From Litorilituus lipolyticus (GTDB taxonomy: Bacteria; Pseudomonadota; Gammaproteobacteria; Enterobacterales; Alteromonadaceae), in assembly GCF_006439335.1 (NCBI RefSeq), contig NZ_SAWY01000041.1, forward strand, positions 130,775 to 194,774: 64,000 bases of DNA, read 5' to 3'. Each line of letters begins with the position of its first letter. The first letter of the stretch is position 1. The notes under the pieces were generated by a model. That model searched no databases and was not told the DNA's origin. It saw only the letters and a list, made by a program, of their open reading frames with translations. Made by a program: the position numbers and the translations under genes. Positions 56,701 through 64,000 of the stretch are shown here, in pieces.

Positions 56701-57547
56701 CTTTGGTGGTCGAGGCTTATCTGGTACCGGTCCAAAAGCTGGTGGTCCAAATTACTTAACACGTTTAGTAAAAGAAAAAGCAACACCAGTTGAAGAAATT
56801 ACTGATAATAAAATTGCAGTATTAAGCGGTAATGCTGAAGAGAAGCATGAAGCAACACGTTTAATGACCAAAGCAGAATGGGCTGAAAAAGATTGGCGCT
56901 TGACTGAACTTAATACCCGTATTTCTTGTGTAAGACAGTTATTAGCGAAAATTGCTCATGTTGATATTGTTGAAGATTTAGCCGACGACTTAAACCGTAC
57001 ATTAGCATCGGCACGTAATCAGCTGATTGATATTGAAAAGCGTATGAAAAAGCCAACGCAACTACCTGGGCCAACGGGTGAGTCGAATATTATTTACCTA
57101 GAAAACCGCGGTATTGTGCTATGTTTCGCTGATAAAGATGTTTCATTTCACTTCTGGGTACTTTCATTGGTGACAGCATTAGCTACAGGTAACACTGTGG
57201 TAACGGTTGTTTCAGATTTATTCTATGAAGAAGCGTTAGAATTTAGAAATAAATTTATTGCAACAGGAGCAGGTGAAGGCGTATTACAAGTGGCTAAATT
57301 ATGTCATTTAGAAACTATGTTAGCGCACCCAATCCTTGCTGGTGTTGTAGTTGATAGCCAATGTAATCGTAAGCATTACATGAGCGATAAACTATCACAA
57401 CGTCAAGGCGCTATATTACCTGTTATTACTTCAGAGCATTTTGATCATTTAATACAACGATTGGTCACAGAAAAAACCATCAGTATTGATACTACAGCGT
57501 CAGGCGGTAATACTTCGTTAATGACCTTAGTAGAAGAAGACGAGTAA
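53735..57547 (+). CDS. putA: Bifunctional proline dehydrogenase / L-glutamate gamma-semialdehyde dehydrogenase
   Basis: The product is 1270 residues. The PRODH barrel (about residues 150-490) has GISVKLSAIHPRYEFT, LVKGAYWDTEIK and THNAYTAATI. The aldehyde dehydrogenase domain (about residues 540-1040) has ISPWNFPLAIFLGQ, LAETGGQNCMVVDSTALPE (general base about E788) and AGQRCSALRVLFLQ (nucleophile about C822). A C-terminal domain of about 200 residues completes the channel. The N-terminus starts directly in the arm and has no ribbon-helix-helix DNA-binding domain, unlike E. coli PutA. It oxidises proline to glutamate. GAGGA precedes the ATG. A terminator follows and then an Lrp-type gene. Confidence 0.97.
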   Translation: MLFTGSLTTDCPIRQKIREFYRIDENVAVDHILPSAEVNVSARSRAWERARKMVLKIRKDQEGNGAIDALLNEYSLSSEEGVVLMCLAEALLRVPDKNTQDELIRDKISQGQWSSHLGSSDSLFVNASSWGLLITGSMVGYADKRNQDRFGLLKKTVGRLGEPVIRKSMNYAMKVMGKQFVMGENITAATERAAEKEQLGYVYSYDMLGEGARTMKDAERYLKAYQDAIDEIGKVAAGKGMGKNDPRKTPGISVKLSAIHPRYEFTHQARVMEELVPKLKALCLQAKSYNIGLTVDAEESERLDISLDIIEAVFSDSDLGDWQGFGIALQAYQKRAIHVVDWLRELTIRVDRKMMVRLVKGAYWDTEIKNAQKDGLSHFPVFTRKSSTDVSYHACANKLLEYRDSIYPQFATHNAYTAATIVELAGDDKEGFEFQCLHGMGDSLYDQIVSEEGIQCRIYAPVGHHEDLLAYLVRRLLENGANSSFVNAIVDESQPVESLLEDPVEKTQRLKDKYNKQIIKPIDLYGAERDNSKGLDLTDITEITPLKAALDNWFVDNLLNKNDVPDGAKAVKNPANHSEIIGYQTHLTTEQMQAQIDKAQATFETWSKTPVQERADLLCRIGDILERHMDELIALCIKEAGKVAQDGIDEVREAVDFCRYYAARAIELNEDDRLEARGVVLCISPWNFPLAIFLGQVAAAIATGNTVLAKPAEQTSLIALRTIELMESVGLPDGVVQALIARGSQVGNVVIPDSRIQAVMFTGSTDTGTRISQTLAERGGDQVPLIAETGGQNCMVVDSTALPEQVVDDVISSGFQSAGQRCSALRVLFLQEDIADQVIDMIKGALMEMHVGNPAKLSTDIGPVIDQKAHDSLTAHAQYMETHGKLIYQCEISDEVADNDHYFFAPRLYEIEDISVLKDEVFGPCVHVVRFKGDEIESVVDKINSTGFGLTMGIHTRIESRAVELAKLSRAGNIYINRNMIGAIVGVQPFGGRGLSGTGPKAGGPNYLTRLVKEKATPVEEITDNKIAVLSGNAEEKHEATRLMTKAEWAEKDWRLTELNTRISCVRQLLAKIAHVDIVEDLADDLNRTLASARNQLIDIEKRMKKPTQLPGPTGESNIIYLENRGIVLCFADKDVSFHFWVLSLVTALATGNTVVTVVSDLFYEEALEFRNKFIATGAGEGVLQVAKLCHLETMLAHPILAGVVVDSQCNRKHYMSDKLSQRQGAILPVITSEHFDHLIQRLVTEKTISIDTTASGGNTSLMTLVEEDE

Positions 57548-57580
57548 TTTTGTCTATTTCATAAGGCATATAAATGAGAG

Positions 57581-57610
57581 AAGCGAGCACATCAGTGCTC
57601 GCTTTTTTTT
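57581..57610 (+). terminator. Rho-independent terminator after putA
   Basis: AAGCGAGCAC, loop ATCA, GTGCTCGCTT form a perfect 10-bp stem followed by eight T residues. Confidence 0.95.
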
Positions 57611-57676
57611 GATCTAAATTTATGTCAGTATTAAAGTATGTAATTTCTAAACTATATAGTACAAAGTATTGTTCTT

Positions 57677-58153
57677 ATGCCTGATAGCAAAACAAAACCC
57701 TTAGATAGGATTGATAAAGTGATTTTATCTACGTTACAAAAATTTGGTCGTATCTCTAATGTTGAGTTAGCTAAAAAAGTTAACCTAAGTGCCAGCCCTT
57801 GTTTAGATAGAGTTAAGCGCCTAGAAACAGAAGGGTATATCGAAAGGTATGGTGCCTTTTTAAATGCACGAAAACTGAACTTTGGCATGACGGCTTTTAT
57901 TCAGGTGACTCTTGATAGAACCACAGCAGATGTTTTTAAACACTTCAAAAAAGAAGTCATTTTGATGAAAGAAGTGGTTGAATGTCATTTAATTGCAGGC
58001 GGGTATGACTATTTACTTAAAATTCGCTTTGCTGATATTGAAGGTTACCGTTTGGTACTAGAAAAAGTTTCAAGTTTACCTGCCATAGCACAAACACAAA
58101 CTTATATGGTAACAGAGCATATTAAGCAGGATACGGGTATACCATTTGATTAA
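57677..58153 (+). CDS. Lrp/AsnC-family regulator, likely controlling putA
   Basis: The product is 158 residues. The N-terminal helix-turn-helix (DRIDKVILSTLQKFGRISNVELAKKVNLSASPCLDRVKRLE) and C-terminal RAM domain (ECHLIAGGYDYLLKIRFADIEGYR) are close to the Lrp pattern. It lies 67 bp after the putA terminator. Since this PutA lacks its own DNA-binding domain, a PutR-like role activating putA with proline is likely. It could instead be a global Lrp paralogue. Confidence 0.88.
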   Translation: MPDSKTKPLDRIDKVILSTLQKFGRISNVELAKKVNLSASPCLDRVKRLETEGYIERYGAFLNARKLNFGMTAFIQVTLDRTTADVFKHFKKEVILMKEVVECHLIAGGYDYLLKIRFADIEGYRLVLEKVSSLPAIAQTQTYMVTEHIKQDTGIPFD

Positions 58154-58288
58154 TGTAGCTTTCATGAGTTTTTAAAGAAGGTGGCATGGTTAGTAAAATA
58201 TAGTTTTTATGATACTTTTAATAGTAGCAACGAATAAACCTCACCTCACTTGCTCGCATAGCATTGTTAATAGAAATAAGGGATTTAA

Positions 58289-59131
58289 ATGAACGCACAT
58301 GAATATGCTCTACAAGCAAATGGCTCATTTGCTTTACCTGATGCTTGTTTTAAAGTGAAAGCATTGATGGAAGATGAAAGCTCAGAAATTACAGACTTTG
58401 CTGATGTTATTGGTGTTGATCCATCGATGACTTCCCGATTATTACAAATTGCCAATAGTGCTATTTACAGTTTCTCTGGGGAAATCAGTACGATTTCACG
58501 CGCCATCACAATTATTGGTACTCAAGCCATTTATAATATGATGTTAGTCGATGTTGCTGCGTCGGCATTTAAACATTTTGAAAATCAAGCGATTGATTTA
58601 AAAAGATTTTGGCGAATGAGTGTTTATTGTGGTTTAGCGAGTAAATATTTAGCGATTCATTCAGGTATTAGAGATATAGAGCGTTTGTTTGTCGCAGGGT
58701 TATTGCAAAATTTCGGTGAGTTATTAGTCGCTAAAATCACCCCGGATGCGGCTAAACGCTGCGAACAATATAGCGCAGATAAACTTCCTTGGTTACTACA
58801 AGAATTAGCGCTTGGCTTTACTTATACCGATATATCGGCCGCACTACTTAAAATATGGCAAATACCTGAAAAGATCATTTTGCCTATTCGACACTTCAAT
58901 GAAGCAAAAGATATTCAAATTAACAAAGATGTGAAGGTGTTATATATAGCATCCCGTTTAGCATTAGTGGATAGTCACCCTGACAAATTCACCATAGATG
59001 ATCTCATTGACGACTCTATTTGCGATGCATTGTCGTTAACTGAAGATGATTTGAATCATGTTGCTGACTGCGCAAGTAAAGAAGCTGCGAGCATTTTAAC
59101 TATGATGAACCCTAAGTTATTCTCTCAATAA
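58289..59131 (+). CDS. HDOD domain protein
   Basis: The product is 280 residues. The whole length matches an HDOD signalling domain: FALPDACFKVKALMEDESSEITDFADVIGVDPSMTSRLLQIANSAIY, ISTISRAITIIGTQAIYNMML, RLFVAGLLQNFGELLVAK. The catalytic HD pair of phosphohydrolases is absent, as expected for HDOD. AAGGG precedes the start. It is probably a regulatory adaptor; partner unknown. Confidence 0.88.
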   Translation: MNAHEYALQANGSFALPDACFKVKALMEDESSEITDFADVIGVDPSMTSRLLQIANSAIYSFSGEISTISRAITIIGTQAIYNMMLVDVAASAFKHFENQAIDLKRFWRMSVYCGLASKYLAIHSGIRDIERLFVAGLLQNFGELLVAKITPDAAKRCEQYSADKLPWLLQELALGFTYTDISAALLKIWQIPEKIILPIRHFNEAKDIQINKDVKVLYIASRLALVDSHPDKFTIDDLIDDSICDALSLTEDDLNHVADCASKEAASILTMMNPKLFSQ

Positions 59132-59357
59132 GTTTTTGCTTTTATTTGGCTTATTATAAACGAGTGTTTTGATGGCAGGCTTTAGTTACATTTTCATGAA
59201 AAGCTTTTTCCTTTCTAGCAAGACATCGTTGATAAAGCTTGTTAGCATCTAAGGCGTTTTTAATTGTTGCTAACAACAAGCATTAAAATCTAACAATAAG
59301 AACAACTATTAAAATAAGTATAAAAAATTAAGATAATAAAAATAATGAAGGAAACGT

Positions 59358-60782
59358 ATGGCCTCAACTAGAGAGAATTTTAGCTCACGCATTGGATTTA
59401 TATTAGCCGCGGCAGGCTCTGCCGTCGGTATAGGAAACTTAGTCGGTTTTCCAGTAAATGCTGCCAAAAATGGCGGTGGTGCATTTTTAATAATGTACGC
59501 CTTGTTTGTCTTTCTGATTTGCCTACCTGTGATGATTGCTGAAATGGCTGTGGGTAGAAAAACGGCAAAGGAGCCTGTTGGGGCATATAAATCATTAAGC
59601 CATAATAGTGGTTTTTGGGGAGCGGCAGGGTTTCTTGGGGTACTAACACCTTTTATGATTGCTGTTTTTTATATGGTAATCACCGTGTGGGTCTTTGGTT
59701 ATATTGTGATAACCGTCTCAGGTAATCTTGATTACTTAGCGAGTGGCGCTGGATTTGGTGAGTTTATTAATAGCCCATATTTGTTTGTTGCTATGATTGC
59801 TGTTGCCGGCATTGTTAATTTTATCTTAGTAGCAGGCGTGAAAGATGGTATTGAAAAAGCAGCAAAAATATTAATGCCATCGTTACTTATTATGTTAGTT
59901 ATTATGGTGGTTTTTGTCTTGACCCTTGATAACGCTTTTGCTGGCATAGAGTTCTTCCTTGTACCAGATTTCTCAAAGATAACCCCAAGTGTGATAAACG
60001 GTGCTTTGTCACAAGCCTTTTTCTCACTCTCATTAGGTATGGGGATCTTGCTAACTTATGGCTCTTATATAAACCGTCAAACAAACATTCCAAATTCAGC
60101 AAAGTTAGTTGCTATTACTGATACCGGTGTTGCTTTTATTGCAGGCTTGATGATATTGCCAGCAGTGTTTTCTTTTAATCCTGATGTAAATACCAGTGAA
60201 TTAAGTGATAGTTCTGTGTCATTGATTTTTACCTTTTTACCTAAAATTTTCTTAGCTTTACAAAGCTCAATAGGTTATTTCGGTGCAAGTGCTGTGGCAA
60301 CTTTTTTCTTTGTTTTAGTGTTTTTTGCTGCGATTACTTCACTCGTTTCTATTATTGAGGTGCCTGTTTCTTATTTAGTGACAGAGAAAAACCATAGCCG
60401 TAAAAAAGCATTACTCATTTTAACGCTAACTGCGGGGGTGCTGACCCTCTTTGCGACAACCTCATTTGGTATGGTGCCTTTCTTCACTGAGTTCACTGAA
60501 TATGCAGGAGCTAATAAGTCATTCTTTGATGTAATTTATGATGTTTTTTACGACACTATTTTACCGCTAAATGGTTTCTTATTATGTGTGTTCGTTAGCT
60601 ACCGTTGGAAGAAAAAACAACTTTCTGAAGAATTAAGTGTGGGTAATGAAGGCTACATAGGATCTTGGGTGGAAAAGTATATTAACTTTTCGTTAGGCAC
60701 TTTTATACCAGTTATTGTGTTAGCTATTTTTATTAATACCGTTGCTATTAAGTTCTTTGGCTATAACTTGTTTGGTTTGTAG
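59358..60782 (+). CDS. Sodium-dependent NSS-family transporter
   Basis: The product is 474 residues with about twelve membrane helices. The N-terminal motif SSRIGFILAAAGSAVGIGNLVGFPVNAAKNGGGAF is characteristic of the neurotransmitter:sodium symporter family (LeuT fold). AAGGAA precedes the ATG at a good distance. It likely imports an amino acid with Na+. Location near putA hints at proline or a related substrate, but the pairing is weak as the gene is 2 kb away. Confidence 0.92.
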   Translation: MASTRENFSSRIGFILAAAGSAVGIGNLVGFPVNAAKNGGGAFLIMYALFVFLICLPVMIAEMAVGRKTAKEPVGAYKSLSHNSGFWGAAGFLGVLTPFMIAVFYMVITVWVFGYIVITVSGNLDYLASGAGFGEFINSPYLFVAMIAVAGIVNFILVAGVKDGIEKAAKILMPSLLIMLVIMVVFVLTLDNAFAGIEFFLVPDFSKITPSVINGALSQAFFSLSLGMGILLTYGSYINRQTNIPNSAKLVAITDTGVAFIAGLMILPAVFSFNPDVNTSELSDSSVSLIFTFLPKIFLALQSSIGYFGASAVATFFFVLVFFAAITSLVSIIEVPVSYLVTEKNHSRKKALLILTLTAGVLTLFATTSFGMVPFFTEFTEYAGANKSFFDVIYDVFYDTILPLNGFLLCVFVSYRWKKKQLSEELSVGNEGYIGSWVEKYINFSLGTFIPVIVLAIFINTVAIKFFGYNLFGL

Positions 60783-60817
60783 CTGTGTAAATATTCAGTA
60801 GCGTTATTAATACTCGT

Positions 60818-60851
60818 AAAAAAACCTAGCAATAAATTGCTAGGTTTTTTT
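60818..60851. terminator. Bidirectional terminator between convergent genes
   Basis: AACCTAGCAA, loop TAAA, TTGCTAGGTT form a perfect stem with A tract before and T tract after, so it can work for both the NSS transporter and the methyltransferase genes. Confidence 0.92.
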
Positions 60852-60869
60852 GTGCAACTTAATAGCTAC

Positions 60870-61760
60870 CTATTCTGGTAAATAGGTAAAAATAAGTACC
60901 TTTAAGCCTTTCCCTTGATGAGCCTCTTTAAAGACTTCTGGCGGCTTTATTTGTTGTTCAAATTGGCATTCAGGGCAGTGCTGTGCCACTTGCTCTAATA
61001 AAAAGTCCTCAGTTAAATCGGGTGAGTTGAGGCATAACATGATTTGCCCACCTGGTTTTAACCATTGAGGGATTTTTCTAATTATTTTTGCGTAATCCTT
61101 AACAATATTAACGCTGCCAAACTGTAATGTCGGTGGATCTGAAATAATAATATCGTAAGGGCCATGTTTTTTAATTCGGCTATTAGATTTAAAAATATCT
61201 ACACCTTCAAACTTCACTCTTTCTAATGGGTGTTGGTTTAAACGATGGTTTTCTCGTCCTTTACTTAAAGAAGATTTACTGACATCTATGTTAACTACTT
61301 TTTCAGCTCCACCAGCAATGGCGACAACAGAGAAGGGGCAAGTATAAGAAAATAAGTTGAGTATATTTTTACCGTGAGCATTTTCTTTTACCCACGCTCG
61401 TCCGTTTCTCATGTCGAGAAAAAGCCCTGAGTTCTGCGCTTTACCAAAGTGAATATTGTAATCTTGTCCTAGCTCGTTAACAACGGTGTGCTCAATGTCT
61501 TCACCTAGTAATACTTCTGTGGGGGCAAACTTTCTACAGCGGTATTGTACTTGTACTGAATTACATTCAGTTATTTCAGTTTTTAATTGCTCAGCTAAAT
61601 CACTTAACCATGTTGGTTCGACTTCTTGGTACAAGGTGACAAGTATGACGGGAGCAAACCAATCAATATTTATGTGAGATAACTCAGGGTAGGCATGACC
61701 ACGCCCGTGAAATAAGCGTTGGCACTGCGAAAGATCGCTAGCAGAAATGTATGAAAGCAT
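60870..61760 (-). CDS. Class I SAM-dependent methyltransferase (PF10672, RlmI-like)
   Basis: The product is 296 residues. NILNLFSYTCPFSVVAIAGGAEKVVNIDVSKSSL is the SAM-binding motif region and IIISDPPTLQFG the DPP[T]-type catalytic motif seen in RlmI/RlmK-type rRNA methyltransferases. An N-terminal PUA domain as in RlmI is not obvious. A methyltransferase acting on RNA is likely; the position is unknown. Confidence 0.85.
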   Translation of the reverse strand: MLSYISASDLSQCQRLFHGRGHAYPELSHINIDWFAPVILVTLYQEVEPTWLSDLAEQLKTEITECNSVQVQYRCRKFAPTEVLLGEDIEHTVVNELGQDYNIHFGKAQNSGLFLDMRNGRAWVKENAHGKNILNLFSYTCPFSVVAIAGGAEKVVNIDVSKSSLSKGRENHRLNQHPLERVKFEGVDIFKSNSRIKKHGPYDIIISDPPTLQFGSVNIVKDYAKIIRKIPQWLKPGGQIMLCLNSPDLTEDFLLEQVAQHCPECQFEQQIKPPEVFKEAHQGKGLKVLIFTYLPE

Positions 61761-61859
61761 AGCTGTGATTAAGGAAAACGATAAGGTAGGGACATTATAC
61801 GTGAATAATGCGCTGCTTTGTATAAGTGTCCGTATGGTTTAGTCAGGTGGTTATAGTTG

Positions 61860-62711
61860 TTATTTATCTTTTCTAATACGCCAGTAACGAGCGAACCTCG
61901 GAATACCTGCATCGGTAGTTCCATTGTATTTATAAGTAATGGTACTACCAATTTCTGGTGGATAATTTCGATCGTGATCAGTGAAACCTGAGCCAATTTT
62001 AAAGGTAATACCTTGTCGATTTTTAACCAGTAATGAGCCGAGTTTATTACGATATTTTCCTTTACCTAAGTTGTGCGCTAAAACAATTGCCTCATCATCT
62101 TGATGCTTTTTAAGTTTAATTAAATCGGTATTTCTACCTACTTTGTATAATGCCGTACTTTTATGCAGCATTAATCCTTCGCCACCTTGTTCGGTAATGT
62201 TGTTTAGCTTGTACTCTAACGCTGACATACTGGCTACTTTAAACTGCTTTATTACGGTGAGGTAAGGAGATTTACATTGGGTATCAGCCAGTTTCATTGC
62301 TGCGAGTCGTTGCTGAAAATTACCTTGATGAAGTGGCATATCAAAGAGATAAAAGCGTATTGATTGCCAGCAATTGCTGTTGTTAGTCGATTTTACGCAA
62401 GACATTAAGCGTTGAAAGCTATTTCGTCCCATCCATAATTCACCGTCAAACGGGGTTTCGGGCCAATCTTTGGTAAACCAAGTGGGGGTGTTGATTTTGT
62501 TACCTTGCCTTGAATAAAGTGTGTTTCCATCCCAATAGCCACGCATGCCATCAAGCTTTTCTGAGACAAAATATAACTGAATATTTTTAGTTAAATCGCT
62601 TTGCTCGTTGTAGCTTATGCCATGCTGGATAGACGGTTTATGGTGAGATTGAGCGGCGAGATTTGAAGTTATCGCTATAAAAATTAGTACGCAGTATAGA
62701 TAATTATTCAT
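61860..62711 (-). CDS. Periplasmic ATP-dependent DNA ligase (LigE type)
   Basis: The product is 283 residues. ATG 62711 is preferred (AAGGA upstream) over ATG 62720. A signal peptide (LYCVLIFIAITSNLAAQS) shows export. The minimal nucleotidyltransferase core follows: motif I EKLDGMRG with the adenylated lysine (about K52), motif III-like FDGELWMG, motif IV EGLMLHKS, motif V LIKLKKH. The OB-fold C-terminus is short, as in LigE enzymes, and ends KGRNKLG/YPPEIGS. It should seal nicks in extracellular or periplasmic DNA, for example in competence or biofilm DNA. Divergent to a lysine-rich secreted protein. Confidence 0.9.
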   Translation of the reverse strand: MNNYLYCVLIFIAITSNLAAQSHHKPSIQHGISYNEQSDLTKNIQLYFVSEKLDGMRGYWDGNTLYSRQGNKINTPTWFTKDWPETPFDGELWMGRNSFQRLMSCVKSTNNSNCWQSIRFYLFDMPLHQGNFQQRLAAMKLADTQCKSPYLTVIKQFKVASMSALEYKLNNITEQGGEGLMLHKSTALYKVGRNTDLIKLKKHQDDEAIVLAHNLGKGKYRNKLGSLLVKNRQGITFKIGSGFTDHDRNYPPEIGSTITYKYNGTTDAGIPRFARYWRIRKDK

Positions 62712-62800
62712 GATAAACATCCTTGTTTATGTTGAGGTAAGTACAATGAATCATTTTAGACTATAATTTAAAAACTTATTTTTTTTCACAAGGATGTGTC

Positions 62801-63373
62801 ATGTTTAATAAGGATTACACTCAATGGTTTTATGTTTGTGTTTTGCTATGTTTTCTATGTAGTTTCAATGCTCAAGCCAAAAAGAAATGTAAACCTCTTC
62901 TTGAAAAACTTCATAATATTCAATCATTACAACGCAGCAGTTACTCAGCTAAAAGAGGCCAAAGCTTGCGAGCAAGAGAAGATAAAGCTCGAGAAAAGTG
63001 GTGGCAATGTGAGCATCCTAGCTATGGCAAAAGTAAAGGTAAAAACTACAGTAAAAGTAAAAAGCAGCAATCATCAAAAAAGAAGTTTAAACATCAAGTA
63101 AATAATCAACAGCGCTATGTGAATTATTCAATGAAGAAAAACTCCTCGCGATCATTTAACTATAAAGATAAAAAGTATGCTGATTCTCCTTTTAAAACAG
63201 AAAGAGCAATCTCGTTGAAGAGTAGCTATGAAGGAAAAATGCAGCAAGCTTGGCTTAGTTATTATCAACAGCCGAAACAGTGTGTAAAACCCAAAGCTAT
63301 TGCAACCTTTGCTTATTGTAGCGAAGATCGCTTAGCACAAAAAATCGCTTTTGAGCAGAGTTATAAAGAGTAA
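62801..63373 (+). CDS. Secreted lysine-rich basic protein of unknown function
   Basis: The product is 190 residues. AAGGAT precedes the ATG. The signal peptide (FYVCVLLCFLCSFNAQA) should cleave before KKKCKPLL. The mature protein is very rich in Lys/Ser/Gln, especially KSKGKNYSKSKKQQSSKKKF near residues 75-95, and has a few cysteines (CKPLL, QCEHP, QCVKP, YCSED). It is divergent from LigE across 89 bp. A high positive charge fits nucleic-acid or anionic polymer binding; this is inference. Confidence 0.7.
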   Translation: MFNKDYTQWFYVCVLLCFLCSFNAQAKKKCKPLLEKLHNIQSLQRSSYSAKRGQSLRAREDKAREKWWQCEHPSYGKSKGKNYSKSKKQQSSKKKFKHQVNNQQRYVNYSMKKNSSRSFNYKDKKYADSPFKTERAISLKSSYEGKMQQAWLSYYQQPKQCVKPKAIATFAYCSEDRLAQKIAFEQSYKE

Positions 63374-63622
63374 ATAACGCTGTCTAAGAGCTTGTCGTTC
63401 AAACCTAATCGGAAAGTTTTTTTAATGATAGATTTATAGTGTTTGCTAGATAACTATAAACGAAAAGCTGACGTTGAAGAATATGACAACTATAGACTGT
63501 TTCAAGTTCATAGTTGCCGCGCATATTAAGGTATTGTAATTTTAGAATTCTATTAGCTGTCTTTGTTACAGCTCTTTTTTTCTAAAAATCGCATCAACCA
63601 GCTAATGTTAGATGTTAGCCAG
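63374..63622. other. Intergenic region with a terminator hairpin
   Basis: About 250 bp without a gene. AGCTGT (63555-63560) and ACAGCT (63568-63573) form a stem followed by CTTTTTTT, a probable terminator. A smaller CAACTAT/ATAGTTG hairpin is at 63487-63516. Confidence 0.5.
63555..63581 (+). terminator. Probable terminator between convergent genes
   Basis: AGCTGT, 7-nt loop, ACAGCT, then CTTTTTTT. The stem is short at six pairs. Confidence 0.5.
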
Positions 63623-64000
63623 TTAAGCTTGGTAGTCTGCTTTACTTTGTCGGTATTGTTCAACGAGTGAATCGATACTGTCTTGGTTATATTCACGCAA
63701 GCCACTCATAAGCATGTGCTTTTTGCCATGACCTACATGTTCCCCATTTGAAATTAAATCAAACTCTAACCAAGTATCACCACGTTTTCCGTCAATAGTT
63801 AGGCTGGTTTCAGCGAGTTTTAATTCTAATGTCTCAACATCTAATCTAAATAGATCAATAGACATGCTTTGATACATTACCATGGGTCTAGCTGGATTGA
63901 TCATGACATTATTTTCAGCCATAAGCTTAACTAAAATACCAGGGAAGGTATGGCCTGAAAAATCAACATAAGCTTTCGTTAAGGCGTCTATTAAGGCCGG
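63623..64000 (-). CDS. DUF3581-like protein (5' partial)
   Basis: The frame is open to the window edge, giving the C-terminal 125 residues. SGHTFPGILVKLMAENNVMINPARPMVMYQSM and SIDLFRLDVETLEL resemble a hotdog-fold protein of the DUF3581 type found in Alteromonadales. The name is from memory of the family pattern. The ATG at 63922 is internal. No further function can be given. Confidence 0.65.
   Translation of the reverse strand, partial: PALIDALTKAYVDFSGHTFPGILVKLMAENNVMINPARPMVMYQSMSIDLFRLDVETLELKLAETSLTIDGKRGDTWLEFDLISNGEHVGHGKKHMLMSGLREYNQDSIDSLVEQYRQSKADYQA

Noticed and set aside
53735-57547. Trifunctional PutA with DNA-binding domain
   Set aside because: The N-terminus lacks a ribbon-helix-helix; the protein begins directly in the arm region.

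Overview
The window looks like a chromosomal segment of an AT-rich marine gammaproteobacterium of the Alteromonadales, most like Colwellia or Thalassotalea. This is an inference from content: a TonB/GH16/GH3 beta-glucan locus, a marine-type class GN sortase with its target, a GlyGly-CTERM surface protein, a DUF3581-like protein, a periplasmic LigE-type DNA ligase, an RHH-less PutA and several c-di-GMP proteins. I saw no rRNA, tRNA, CRISPR array, phage or intact insertion sequence.

Layout. 1-4271: the 3' end of a long repeat-rich surface protein with a GlyGly-CTERM-like tail, followed at once by a small outer-membrane barrel. 4288-8865: a LuxR-type regulator divergent from a pair encoding a KSTD-like flavoprotein and a ThDP enzyme. 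9100-11226: a secreted M20 amidohydrolase, a strong terminator and a TetR regulator. 11227-13766: a gene-poor stretch holding one AT-rich secreted protein of unknown function. 13767-15736: a LytS/LytTR-type two-component pair. 16003-25769: a laminarin/beta-glucan locus (GH16 lipoprotein, TonB receptor, sugar MFS transporter, GH3 lipoprotein) with a perfect LacI-type operator before the transporter. 26014-29265: a periplasmic binding protein and a GAF-GAF-GGDEF-EAL protein. 29258-32033: class GN sortase and its VIT/vWA substrate. 32220-33629: a DUF2132 protein and an esterase. 33683-40952: an NtrC-type two-component pair and a HlyD/ATPase/FtsX-type ABC operon. 41429-45045: an orphan glycine-betaine-type binding protein, a DUF1289 protein and a membrane EAL protein. 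45121-46811: acuI and acuR. 46973-49658: an outer-membrane protein, an unknown protein, an RsuA-family pseudouridine synthase and a small lipoprotein. 49782-53357: a second GAF-GAF-GGDEF-EAL protein and an APH-fold kinase. 53735-60782: putA, an Lrp-type regulator, an HDOD protein and an NSS transporter. 60870-64000: an RlmI-like methyltransferase, LigE, a lysine-rich secreted protein and a DUF3581-like fragment.

The best regulatory evidence is read directly from the DNA. The ABC operon has a near-consensus sigma-54 promoter and two identical 14-bp elements exactly 21 bp apart upstream, which fits control by the adjacent NtrC-type regulator. acuI and acuR each carry the same inverted repeat just before the start codon. 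The sugar transporter is preceded by a perfect 20-bp LacI-type palindrome. putA and the LuxR/flavoprotein intergenic region also carry perfect inverted repeats.

I did not find a system I can call wholly new. The least explained units are the flavoprotein/ThDP pair, the lysine-rich secreted protein divergent from the periplasmic DNA ligase, and the sortase/target pair with no dedicated two-component system beside it.
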